Positions 5,330 to 11,504 of a stretch of DNA of 11,504 nucleotides are shown piece after piece (positions within the stretch are counted from its first letter, which is position 1; each line of letters opens with the position of its first letter). The notes under the pieces were generated by a model. It worked only from the letters and a program-made list of their open reading frames with translations, was not told where the DNA came from and ran no database searches. The position numbers and the translations under genes are program-made. The stretch lies in NCBI GenBank assembly GCA_009774895.1, contig VSOO01000032.1:1-11504 (forward strand). Direction: 5' to 3'. This DNA comes from Alistipes sp. Its GTDB lineage: Bacteria; Bacteroidota; Bacteroidia; Bacteroidales; Rikenellaceae.

Positions 5330-6414
5330 CGCTGCACGCCGCCCTCCCGCACGGTAAAGAGCGCATAGGGCGTAGCGGCACGGTCGAGGATCGTGCGCAG
5401 ACGCGTGGGATTGCAGTCGGTGATGAAGATCTGGCCGAACGCCTCGTCCGCGACCAGGGCCAGCAGCTGCTCCACGCGGCCGGCATCGAGCTTGTCGAAC
5501 AGGTCGTCGAAGAGCAGCACGGGCTTCTCGCCCCGCGCCTCGGCCACCACGGCGTACTGCGCCAGCTTGAGGGCGATGAGGAACGACTTCTGCTGCCCCT
5601 GCGAGCCGTATTTGCGCAGCGGATAGCCCCCGATGCCGAGCAGCAGGTCGTCGCGGTGGACGCCCGAAGTGGTGAACCGGCAGGCCAGGTCGCGCTGCCG
5701 CGCGGCGAGCAGCAGCTCCGACATCGGCATCGCGTTCAGCTCCGAGCGGTATTCGAGCTCCACGCATTCGCGGTCGCCCGACAGCCGGCGGTAGTACTCC
5801 GCGACGAGCGGCCGCAGCCGCGCGACGATCTCGGCGCGGCGGGCATGGATCGCCTCGCCGTGCTCGGCCAGCTGGCGGTCGTAGATGGCCAGCATCGTCT
5901 CGTCCGACGACACCTTGAGCAGCTTGTTGCGCTCGGCCAGCACGGCGTTGTAGCGCATGACCGACGCCAGGTAGGCGCGGTCGAGCTGCGCGACGAAGCC
6001 GTTGAGGTAGCGGCGGCGCTCGTCCGCCGCGTCGCTCACCAGGGCCGCATCGCCCGGCGATACGATCACGACCGGCACCAGCCCCACGTGGTCGGCCAGG
6101 CGGTCGTACTCCTTGCCGCCGCGCTTGAGCACCTTGCCCCCCTTGCGCGAGAAGGTGCAGACGATGTGCTCGGCGCGCCCCTGATCGGCGGCGTAGCTGC
6201 CGTCGAGCACGAAGAACTCCTCGCCGTGGCGGATGTTCTGCGCATCGGACATCGGCAGCGACGACTTGCACATCGAGAGGTAGTAAACCGCATCGACCAC
6301 ATTGGTCTTGCCCGCGCCGTTGTCGCCCACGAAGCAATTGACGCCGGGCGAGAACTCGAACTCCTCCTGCGCGATATTCTTAAAGTTGATGATTGACAAT
6401 TTCTTCAGAATCAT
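5326..6414 (-). CDS. recF: DNA replication and repair protein RecF
   Basis: SMC-like ATPase that, with RecO and RecR, directs RecA loading at single-strand gaps. 362 residues, normal length. The Walker A is 'GDNGAGKT' (30-37). The ABC-type signature is 'SQGQQK' (271-276) and the Walker B 'VLLFDD' (299-304), followed by the D-loop 'DKLDAGRVEQ'. 'ITDCNPTRL' after it carries the usual C-terminal region. 'FTTSGVHRDDLLL' (247-259) is another RecF landmark. The start at 6414 gives MILKKLSIINFKNI, the standard beginning of this family, with a promoter directly before it. The stop codon overlaps the ATG of dciA (ATGA), so the two are very probably co-translated. Divergent from the TPR-ribH transcription unit across a 111-base gap carrying back-to-back promoters. 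Confidence 0.98.
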   Translation of the reverse strand: MILKKLSIINFKNIAQEEFEFSPGVNCFVGDNGAGKTNVVDAVYYLSMCKSSLPMSDAQNIRHGEEFFVLDGSYAADQGRAEHIVCTFSRKGGKVLKRGGKEYDRLADHVGLVPVVIVSPGDAALVSDAADERRRYLNGFVAQLDRAYLASVMRYNAVLAERNKLLKVSSDETMLAIYDRQLAEHGEAIHARRAEIVARLRPLVAEYYRRLSGDRECVELEYRSELNAMPMSELLLAARQRDLACRFTTSGVHRDDLLLGIGGYPLRKYGSQGQQKSFLIALKLAQYAVVAEARGEKPVLLFDDLFDKLDAGRVEQLLALVADEAFGQIFITDCNPTRLRTILDRAATPYALFTVREGGVQR

Positions 6415-6419
6415 ACCCC

Positions 6420-6452
6420 CAAAGGTACGAATTTCCGCCGACTTTTCACAAT
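6420..6452 (-). promoter_or_regulatory. recF-dciA promoter, nearly leaderless
   Basis: Minus strand ATTG (6452-6449), 21 bases, then TACCTTTG (6427-6420). The -7 element is an exact TAnnTTTG and ends 5 bases before the recF ATG. With +1 about four bases after the final G, the leader would be about two bases. Confidence 0.7.
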
Positions 6453-6463
6453 TCGCACACGGA

Positions 6464-6496
6464 TTTGCTGTTTTCTGAATTTATTTTGTACTTTTG
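6464..6496 (+). promoter_or_regulatory. Promoter of the TPR-ribH unit
   Basis: TTTG (6464-6467), 21 bases, TACTTTTG (6489-6496). This is the best match in the window to the Bacteroidetes -33/-7 consensus. The predicted start near 6500 gives an A-rich leader of about 26 bases before the ATG at 6526. Arranged back to back with the recF promoter. Confidence 0.8.
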
Positions 6497-6525
6497 TAGA
6501 CTCGAAACGAAATTTAAACGATCGA

Positions 6526-7218
6526 ATGAATATGGCAAACCAGAACGCCGCCGAACAGGAAACCCTCGGTTCGGCAATGAACAAAACGGAGCTCTTTTTT
6601 GAAAACCACGCCAAGACCCTCTCCTACGCGCTGCTGGGTCTGATCGTGCTGGCCGCCCTCGTCTTCGGCTACCGCTCGCTGGTGGTGGCGCCGCGCGCCG
6701 AGAAGGCCGCCGACCTGCTCGCACAGGCCCAGGCACGCATTGAAACGCCCACGCCCGACTACGCCCTGGCACTCGAAGGCGACGAGAACGGACCGGGCTT
6801 CCTCGAAGTGGCCAGCCGCTACGGCGCCACGCCCGCCGGCAACCTCGCACGCCACTATGCGGGCGTCTGCTACCTGCGCACGGGCGACCTCGACAACGCC
6901 GAGGCGTTCCTGGCCAAATACAAGCGCGTGAAGGGCCTCCCGGGCTCCCTGGTGAACGCGCAGAACCTGGGTCTTCGCGGCGACATCGCCGTGGAGCGCG
7001 GCGCGTACGCCGAGGCCGTAAAGCTCTACGACAAGGCGGTCGCCGCCGCCGAGAACGACCTGACGTGCCCCATGTACCTCCGCAAGGCCGGACTGGCCGA
7101 GCGCGCACTGGGCAACCGCAAGCAGGCCGCGGAATACTTCCAGCGCATCCTGGACCGCTACCCCGCGTCGTTCGACGCCCGCGAGGCGGAGCAGCTCCTC
7201 GGCTCGGTAAACGAATAA
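6526..7218 (+). CDS. Membrane-anchored tetratricopeptide repeat protein, YfgM-like layout
   Basis: 230 residues. A short N-terminal cytoplasmic part leads to one transmembrane helix at about 31-50 (LSYALLGLIVLAALVFGY). A helical repeat domain follows, presumably on the periplasmic side. TPR-like helix pairs are visible at 'ARHYAGVCYLRTGDLDNAEAFLAKY' (about 108-132), 'GLRGDIAVERGAYAEAVKLYDKAV' and 'LRKAGLAERALGNRKQAAEYFQRIL', with the usual G/A and Y/F positions. The layout resembles YfgM, an ancillary SecYEG and periplasmic-chaperone partner, but the sequence alone does not prove that role. In Bacteroidetes such a TPR gene is regularly found between recF and ribH, as here. The Met at 6532 (MANQN) is an equally good start. 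It is followed after 29 bases by ribH and shares its promoter. Confidence 0.9.
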   Translation: MNMANQNAAEQETLGSAMNKTELFFENHAKTLSYALLGLIVLAALVFGYRSLVVAPRAEKAADLLAQAQARIETPTPDYALALEGDENGPGFLEVASRYGATPAGNLARHYAGVCYLRTGDLDNAEAFLAKYKRVKGLPGSLVNAQNLGLRGDIAVERGAYAEAVKLYDKAVAAAENDLTCPMYLRKAGLAERALGNRKQAAEYFQRILDRYPASFDAREAEQLLGSVNE

Positions 7219-7247
7219 CCGTCACACACCCCTAAACCGCAGAATCT

Positions 7248-7775
7248 ATGGCTACCCGCCACCACAACCTCTCGCGATTCGACTCGCCGCTGCCCTCGGC
7301 CGCCGACATGAAGTTCGGTATCGTCGTGGCCGAATGGAACCGCGACATTACCGAAGCGCTGCTCGAAGGCGCCGTGCGCACGCTGCGCAAGGCCGGATGT
7401 CCGGACATGAACATCGAGATCAAGTACGTGCCCGGCACGTTCGAGCTGACGCTCGGCACCCAGTTCTTCGCCGAATACACCGACGTGGACGCCGTGATCG
7501 CGCTCGGATGCGTCATCCAGGGCGACACGCGCCATTTCGACTTCATCTGCCAGGGCGTGACGCAGGGCATCACGCAGCTGCAAATCCAGTGGAACATGCC
7601 CATATCGTTCGGCATCCTCACGGTGAACGACCGCCAGCAGGCACTCGACCGTGCGGGCGGACGCCTGGGCAACAAGGGCGACGAGGCGGCGGCGGCAGCC
7701 ATTCAGATGGTGCACCTCCAGGACGAGATGGATGCGGCATCACCGGAGAACATCGACCGCAAGAACATCAACTGA
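7248..7775 (+). CDS. ribH: 6,7-dimethyl-8-ribityllumazine synthase
   Basis: Condenses 5-amino-6-ribitylaminouracil with 3,4-dihydroxy-2-butanone 4-phosphate, the penultimate step of riboflavin synthesis, in the cytosol as a pentamer or 60-mer capsid. 175 residues, slightly long because of N- and C-terminal tails. Seen: 'VVAEWN' (26-31), where the aromatic stacks on the pyrimidine and is Trp rather than the commoner Phe. 'VPGTFEL' (61-67) follows, then '[15 protein letters not shown]' with the catalytic H96, '[20 protein letters not shown]' with R135 for phosphate binding, and 'GNKGDEAA' (141-148). All active-site motifs are intact. The start at 7248 follows the TPR gene by 29 bases and no Shine-Dalgarno is evident. 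A strong hairpin terminator comes about 80 bases after the stop. Confidence 0.98.
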   Translation: MATRHHNLSRFDSPLPSAADMKFGIVVAEWNRDITEALLEGAVRTLRKAGCPDMNIEIKYVPGTFELTLGTQFFAEYTDVDAVIALGCVIQGDTRHFDFICQGVTQGITQLQIQWNMPISFGILTVNDRQQALDRAGGRLGNKGDEAAAAAIQMVHLQDEMDAASPENIDRKNIN

Positions 7776-7858
7776 CCCGCGGCCGCGGCACGCTGAAGCG
7801 GCGGCACGCTCCGCATCGGACGCGGACGCCGATCCCCGGGTTGCCACGGGACCAAACC

Positions 7859-7904
7859 ATCCACCCCTGCGACGAATCGTTCGTCGCAGGGGTGGATTTC
7901 TTTT
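7859..7904 (+). terminator. Strong terminator after ribH
   Basis: A perfect 18-base inverted repeat: left arm 7859-7876, right arm 7880-7897, with only TCG between. TTCTTTT follows on the plus strand. The T-rich tail is on the plus side, so it serves the TPR-ribH unit. On the minus strand the stem is followed by GGTTTGG, so it could at most block the convergent outer-membrane gene by structure. The stem is longer than most intrinsic terminators. Confidence 0.85.
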
Positions 7905-8028
7905 CCGGTATCGTCTCCGGCCGACAGACAGCCGCGTGCAGGCCACGCACCGGAGCGAAAACGGAGCGCACACGAACGCATGCGGCGGAAAAAGAGCGTC
8001 CGCCCGGCAAAATCCAACGCGGCACCGC

Positions 8029-8784
8029 CTACCGTCCCAGCGTGAGCTCGTAACTCACACCCAGAATATAACGGTTCTCCCGCTCCACGACCACGCACCG
8101 CAGGACATCGCCCGCGTAGTCGGGCTCTTTCGAGGTGTCGCGGTCGTAACGGCAGAAAAGATCGAGGCGGCTGCGGGCGGAGATCGCGCATTTCACCCCG
8201 AGGGTCGTTCGGATGCGCTCGACATACTGCCCCGCATCCGGAGGCGCATTGAGTGTTCCGGCCACCTCGCACGAGGCGTAGGGGCGCCATGCAGCACGTG
8301 CGGGCCGGTACTCGACCGTAAGGCGCGAACGCAGCGACCAGGCGGGGTTGGCCTCCGCGCGGGGATCGGCGGGGCGGTTGGCCGAGGTGACGCGCACCCG
8401 TTCGCGCAGCGACAGACGCCACCGACCGGCGGGCGCATAACGGAACGTGACGTCGGCATTGCCCCGGTTGCGGTACTCCCAGCCGCCGTTGCGGCGCACG
8501 GCGATGAAGGTATAGTCGGCACCGACGGAGAGCCACGGACGCACGTCGTATCCGAGGCCCGCGCTCCAGTAGAGGCGGTCGATGCGGGTCCATGCGTCCT
8601 TCAGCCACAACTCCTTGCTCCACAAGGCATGCAAACCGTCGCAGAGCCGCACACGGCCTCCGTAGGCCAGGCACCCCATGAAATCCGAGTCGGCCCGGCG
8701 CACCTCCTGTGCCCCGGCGGCGACCGCCCACAGCAGCGCCGCGACCGCCCACGCGCACCGAAGCGTCCGGGAGCTAACGTTCAT
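8029..8784 (-). CDS. DUF2490-type outer membrane beta-barrel protein
   Basis: 251 residues of unknown function, resembling the DUF2490 family of small outer-membrane barrels. A Sec signal peptide is clear (hydrophobic 'AWAVAALLWAVAAGA' to residue 25, cleavage expected before Q26). The mature part alternates strands: 'WSAGLGYDVRPWLSVGADYTF', 'RNRGNADVTFRYAPAGRWRL', 'WSLRSRLTVEYRP', 'SRLDLFCRYDRD'. It ends in 'NRYILGVSYEL' a few residues before the C-terminus, as expected of a barrel's last strand. The 'PAWSLRSRLTVEY' and 'LDLFCRYD' segments are what suggests DUF2490. The start at 8784 is fixed by the signal peptide. Upstream there is only a weak promoter candidate (TTG, 20 bases, TAAATCAG on the minus strand). 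It converges on the ribH unit and is 323 bases downstream of the EamA gene. Confidence 0.82.
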   Translation of the reverse strand: MNVSSRTLRCAWAVAALLWAVAAGAQEVRRADSDFMGCLAYGGRVRLCDGLHALWSKELWLKDAWTRIDRLYWSAGLGYDVRPWLSVGADYTFIAVRRNGGWEYRNRGNADVTFRYAPAGRWRLSLRERVRVTSANRPADPRAEANPAWSLRSRLTVEYRPARAAWRPYASCEVAGTLNAPPDAGQYVERIRTTLGVKCAISARSRLDLFCRYDRDTSKEPDYAGDVLRCVVVERENRYILGVSYELTLGR

Positions 8785-9107
8785 CGCACGTATGTTCTGA
8801 TTTACACATTCGCCGTCACTGCGGCAATCCGCATGCCGCCCTGCATTCCGCGGAAGAAATTCGCACCGGCAGGCGGGTCATCGCCCGAGGACGCCTGCCC
8901 TCCACCTCGCTCGGCAACGTCCCGGCCGCACGCCCTGCCCCGCAAGACCGGAACGCCCGCACCGCAACGAAGCCACCGCCGACCTCCCCGTCCGGCAACG
9001 TCCCGGAAGACCGCAACGCCCCCGGAAACCGGAAGCGCCGCGGAGCGGGCACCGCCCCGCAGTCCCGAACGTACGGCCGTCCGCACCGTCCTCGGGCTCG
9101 GCCGGCA
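8785..9107. other. Gene-free GC-rich stretch with degenerate direct repeats
   Basis: 323 bases between two leftward genes with no supported coding sequence; a 94-codon frame through it (9086-8802) is Gly/Arg-rich and unlike a folded protein. CGGCAACGTCCCGG occurs twice exactly (8912-8925 and 8993-9006). AAGACCGGAACGCCCGC (8944-8960) recurs as AAGACCGCAACGCCCCC (9007-9023). The two spacings differ (81 and 63 bases), so this is a mosaic of short repeats rather than a clean tandem array. No terminator with a T run was seen after the EamA gene. Confidence 0.5.
8912..9023. repeat. Pair of short direct repeats, 14 bp exact and 17 bp imperfect
   Basis: CGGCAACGTCCCGG at 8912-8925 and 8993-9006 is identical in both copies. 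A second motif beginning AAGACCG at 8944 and 9007 matches at 15 of 17 positions. Similarity around the first motif continues with mismatches on the side of lower coordinates. The function is unknown. Confidence 0.6.
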
Positions 9108-10049
9108 TCAGGCCCTGCGGCCCGCGCGGCGCAGCGGCAGCCGGGGAAAGAGCTTGCGGAAACGCACGAGCGGTGCCGTAACGCTGTCGCCGGCGATCAC
9201 GAACGTCACGGCCAGAATGACCGTCACGAGTCCCGCGACCTCGCGGGCGCTCAGGGTCTCGCCGAAGACCGTGATTCCGAAGAATACGGCCGTCACCGGC
9301 TCCAGCGCCCCCAGGATGGCGGTCGGCGTGGAACCGATGTACTGGATGGCTCCCGTCGTGCAGAGGAACGACACGGCCGTGGGGAAGACAGCGAGCGCCA
9401 GCAGACACCCCCACAGATACCAGCGGTCGGGCAGGACCAGCTGCGTGCAGCAGCCCGTGCGGAACACGAAGAGCGCCAGCCCGAACAGCAGCACGTAGAA
9501 AGTGATGGCGAGCGTGGGCGTGTCCTTGAGCGCGGGGCGGTTCACACCCACGATGTAGAGCGCATAGGAGAGCGACGAGGCGAAAACCAGCAGCATGCCT
9601 TTCACGCTCAGCAGCGCGCCGTCGCCGCTCCGGCAGAGCAGACCGATGCCGCCCGTGGCCAGCACGATGCAGAGCACCGTGCGCAGCGGCACCCGCTCGC
9701 GGTAGACGAGGGCCATGATGAGGGCCACGAGGATCGGGTAGACGAACAGCAGGGTCGAAGCGATGCCCGCGTCCATGTGGCGGTAACTCAGAAAGAGCGT
9801 GAGCGACGACAGCGCCACGAGCCACCCGAGGCCGAGGAGCGTGAACGCGCCGCGCCGCCCGACGCGGAAACTGCGGCCGCGCGCCCGGAGCATGATTCCG
9901 AGCAGCGGAATGGCGAACAGATAGCGGAAGAAGAGCACGGAATCGGTATCCATGCCCGCCTCGTAGAGGGGCAGCGCGAAGAGGGGGTTCATGCCGTAGG
10001 AGGCGGCGGCTACGGCCCCGAGCAGGTAACCTTTGGCTTTCGGATTCAT
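9108..10049 (-). CDS. EamA/DMT superfamily transporter
   Basis: 313-residue inner-membrane transporter of the drug/metabolite superfamily with two EamA domains and about ten hydrophobic helices. Examples are 'GYLLGAVAAASYGMNPLFAL' (7-26), 'LFFRYLFAIPLLGIML', 'LLVFASSLSYALYIVGVNRPAL' opening the second repeat, and 'VAGLVTVILAVTFVIAG' near the end. Landmarks of the fold are seen: the 'RYL' of helix 2, 'MDAGIASTLLFVYPILVALIMAL', and 'TTGAIQYIGSTPTAILGALEPVTAVFFGI' with the conserved E-P. The substrate cannot be read from sequence; homologues export amino acids or other metabolites. The frame stays open 232 codons further upstream, but that part would cover the divergent porin-like gene and has antisense composition. 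The start at 10049 follows a TAnnTTTG promoter and gives a normal EamA N-terminus. Confidence 0.95.
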   Translation of the reverse strand: MNPKAKGYLLGAVAAASYGMNPLFALPLYEAGMDTDSVLFFRYLFAIPLLGIMLRARGRSFRVGRRGAFTLLGLGWLVALSSLTLFLSYRHMDAGIASTLLFVYPILVALIMALVYRERVPLRTVLCIVLATGGIGLLCRSGDGALLSVKGMLLVFASSLSYALYIVGVNRPALKDTPTLAITFYVLLFGLALFVFRTGCCTQLVLPDRWYLWGCLLALAVFPTAVSFLCTTGAIQYIGSTPTAILGALEPVTAVFFGITVFGETLSAREVAGLVTVILAVTFVIAGDSVTAPLVRFRKLFPRLPLRRAGRRA

Positions 10050-10069
10050 AACTTGCGGTTTTACGGCTG

Positions 10070-10077
10070 CAAAGATA
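10070..10077 (-). promoter_or_regulatory. Promoter (-7 element) of the EamA transporter gene
   Basis: Minus strand TATCTTTG, an exact TAnnTTTG, ending 20 bases before the ATG at 10049, for an expected leader of about 17 bases. No TTTG-like -33 is visible at 19-21 bases upstream. It also shows that the longer upstream open frame is not translated from this transcript. Confidence 0.6.
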
Positions 10078-10206
10078 GTGTTTCGGCACCGAATATGTAC
10101 CTGCTCCCGCACGGCCCGCTTCGGAAAAGGGCGCAGCCTCCGCACGGCCGAGTCCACGGAAAGCCGCGGCGCCCCGGAGCCCGTCACCGCAAACGCAGCA
10201 CCTCCC

Positions 10207-11504
10207 ATGCATCCGAAAACACTCCTCGCCATCGCCCTGCTGCTCCTCGCCCAGGCCCTGCCCGCCGCCGCACCCCGCCACACGCTACGCCCCGCAGCGA
10301 AGCCCCCCGCAGCGACACCGCACACGACACCCCGCACGACGCCGCACGACGCACACATGTCCGCCGGGCAGGCCCCGGCCGCAAAACGCACCCTGCGCCT
10401 CACGGTCGGGGGCGCAGGCGAAGCGGCCTTCTCGCACGAATTCCGCCTCCCCGCGCCGCCGAACGACACCGCACACCGCTCCGGCGGCCGCAACCGGTTC
10501 GACATACCCCACGCTTCGCTCACGCTCGGCTGCGACTTCGGCCGCGGCTGGTCGTTCGGCTCCGAGGCGGTCTTCGTCCACGGCGGAAAAGAGAGAGACG
10601 GCGGAAAAGAGAGCGACGGCACGCTGGTGCTCGAACAACTGTGGATCCGAAAAAGCTTCGGCTCGGCGTGCGCCCTGAGCATCGGAGAGCTCGTCGTGCC
10701 CGTAGGCTCCACGAACAAATACCACGCGCCGACCGACTTCTTCACCGTCTACCGCCCCGAGGGCGAGAACACCCTGCTGCCCTCCACGTGGCACGAAACG
10801 GGCATCGCCGTGCAGGGGCGTGCGGGCGCCTGGGAGTACGAGGCGATGCTGCTCCCGGGCCTCGACTCCGACCGCTTCGGCAGCGGCGGCTGGATTTCCG
10901 GCGGCGCGCATTCGCCCCGACTCGCGAAACCCGGCGTCGCATTGGCCGGCGCATTCCGCATCGACAACAGCTCGGTGCAGGGCCTGCGCATCGGCCTGAG
11001 CGGCTATGCGGGCAACAGCTTCAGCACGTCGCTCGGAGACAGGAAAAGCCCGCAGTACGGCAACGTGCGCGGCACGGTGCTGATCGGAGCGCTCGACCTC
11101 CGCTACGACGACCGCAACTTCGTCGTCCGCAGCCATTTCGACTACGGATACCTGACCGACTCGGGCCGCATCTCGGCCTACAACGCGAGCCGCGGCGCCG
11201 GGACCGGTGCAGACACGGCACCGCTCGGCGCGGTGGGCTCCGACGCCATCGCCGCGGGCATCGAGGTGGGTTACGACCTCTTTTCGTTCGCGCCGCGGCT
11301 CCACGCCCGGGGCGAGGAGTTCCACCTCTTCGTCCGCTACGAGTACTACGACTCGATGTACGACACGGCGGCCGACGTCGTTCGCGACCTGCGTTGCAGC
11401 CGCCGGCGCTTCGTCGCCGGATGCGACTACAAACCCGTCCGGAACATCGTCATCAAAGCCCAGTACGCCCACGGGCTGCTCCGTGCCCCCCGCGACAAAG
11501 CCCC
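10207..11504 (+). CDS. Putative outer-membrane porin-like beta-barrel, 3' end cut off
   Basis: Open from 10207 to the window end (432 codons). A Sec signal peptide is evident (MHPKTLLAIALLLLAQALPA, cleavage near residue 22). A Pro/Thr/His/Ala-rich linker (about 23-60) leads into a mature part of alternating beta strands. Typical of Bacteroidetes porin-like proteins related to the phosphate-selective porin O/P group are 'LEQLWIRKSF' and 'GELVVPVGSTNKYHAPTDFF' followed by 'RPEGENTLLPSTWHETGIAV' with its acidic plug-like turn. 'GLRIGLSGYAGNSF' and 'IVIKAQYAHG' near the visible end are barrel strands. It probably forms a diffusion channel, but the solute is unknown. An in-frame 18-base duplication occurs at 10582-10617. 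No TAnnTTTG promoter or Shine-Dalgarno was found before the start; the signal peptide fixes it. It is divergent from the EamA gene. The end is missing, though probably only a few strands. Confidence 0.85.
   Translation, partial: MHPKTLLAIALLLLAQALPAAAPRHTLRPAAKPPAATPHTTPRTTPHDAHMSAGQAPAAKRTLRLTVGGAGEAAFSHEFRLPAPPNDTAHRSGGRNRFDIPHASLTLGCDFGRGWSFGSEAVFVHGGKERDGGKESDGTLVLEQLWIRKSFGSACALSIGELVVPVGSTNKYHAPTDFFTVYRPEGENTLLPSTWHETGIAVQGRAGAWEYEAMLLPGLDSDRFGSGGWISGGAHSPRLAKPGVALAGAFRIDNSSVQGLRIGLSGYAGNSFSTSLGDRKSPQYGNVRGTVLIGALDLRYDDRNFVVRSHFDYGYLTDSGRISAYNASRGAGTGADTAPLGAVGSDAIAAGIEVGYDLFSFAPRLHARGEEFHLFVRYEYYDSMYDTAADVVRDLRCSRRRFVAGCDYKPVRNIVIKAQYAHGLLRAPRDKA
10582..10617 (+). repeat. In-frame 18-bp tandem duplication in the porin-like gene
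   Basis: Two adjacent 18-base units, 10582-10599 and 10600-10617, differ at one base. They encode GGKERD and GGKESD, in a charged loop between two predicted beta strands. A duplication of this size in a surface loop is consistent with slippage and tolerated length change. Confidence 0.75.

Noticed and set aside
5039..6337. Upstream extension of the dciA frame through recF (432 codons)
   Set aside because: The extension is an alternate register of recF with Arg/Gly/Ala-rich product. The DUF721 homology begins at 5329, which also gives the ATGA overlap.
7785..7810. Direct repeat GCGGCACGCT (7785-7794 and 7801-7810) as an attachment site
   Set aside because: Ten bases in GC-rich sequence, with no integrase, tRNA or element boundary nearby.
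8802..9086. 94-codon frame in the gap before the DUF2490 gene
   Set aside because: Gly/Arg/Val-rich with no motif, no promoter or start context; its internal similarity comes from the DNA repeats.
7651..9498. 615-codon open frame on the plus strand
   Set aside because: Crosses the ribH terminator and is antisense to the DUF2490 and EamA genes; no recognisable domain.
10050..10745. N-terminal extension of the EamA frame (232 codons)
   Set aside because: Lies upstream of the EamA promoter and antisense to the signal-peptide-bearing porin-like gene; the composition is not that of a membrane protein.
10285..11472. 395-codon open frame on the minus strand
   Set aside because: Antisense to the porin-like gene, whose plus-strand product has a signal peptide and beta-strand pattern. 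The shadow is Val/Ala/Arg-rich without motifs.
1..11504. Hidden defence or mobile system
   Set aside because: All well-supported genes are repair, replication, cofactor, transporter or envelope genes. No transposase, integrase, nuclease, toxin-antitoxin pair, reverse transcriptase or CRISPR repeat was seen on either strand.

Overview
The window looks like a chromosomal segment from a high-GC member of the Bacteroidales, most likely Alistipes or a close relative in Rikenellaceae. This is inferred from three things: GC-rich coding with almost no Shine-Dalgarno sequences, several promoters of the Bacteroidetes type (TAnnTTTG at -7, some with a TTG-type -33), and lineage-typical genes such as the small acidic DUF2795 protein, the single-domain DUF721/DciA and the recF - TPR - ribH neighbourhood. 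No rRNA, tRNA, CRISPR array, transposase or integrase was seen.

Layout. (1) 1-1750, minus strand: an SOS mutagenesis cluster read leftward. It runs umuD-like protease subunit (1698-1261), an unrecognised three-helix membrane protein with its own promoter (1185-607), then umuC cut by the window edge (557-1). (2) 1935-2322, minus: a monocistronic DUF2795 gene with a good promoter, a hairpin in its 5' leader and a clear intrinsic terminator. (3) 2544-4934, minus: a tight operon of an HI0933/YhiN-type flavoprotein, a 179-residue Bacteroidales protein with 'HGVHSPF', and a PduO-type cob(I)alamin adenosyltransferase. The first two genes are 1 base apart and the last two overlap by ATGA. (4) 5039-6452, minus: recF followed by dciA, also overlapping by ATGA. 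(5) 6464-7900, plus: divergent from recF, a membrane-anchored TPR protein and ribH, closed by a very strong hairpin. (6) 8029-10077, minus: a DUF2490-type outer membrane protein and an EamA/DMT transporter, separated by a 323-base gene-free stretch with degenerate repeats. (7) 10207 to the end, plus: a secreted outer-membrane beta-barrel (porin-like) gene cut by the window edge.

How the genes work together. UmuD and UmuC form an error-prone polymerase after UmuD self-cleavage. RecF loads RecA at gaps and DciA loads the replicative helicase, so that pair joins repair and replication restart. RibH makes the direct precursor of riboflavin and the adenosyltransferase makes coenzyme B12, so both are ordinary cofactor genes. 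The remaining genes are envelope proteins with no clear shared pathway.

I do not see convincing evidence of a new defence or mobile system. The items most worth a second look are the palindrome and hairpin upstream of umuD and umuC, the membrane gene wedged between them, the 179-residue protein that looks like a methyltransferase without its SAM motif, and promoters so close to the recF and YhiN-type starts that their transcripts should be nearly leaderless. Many long open frames on the opposite strand are by-products of high GC and were left out.
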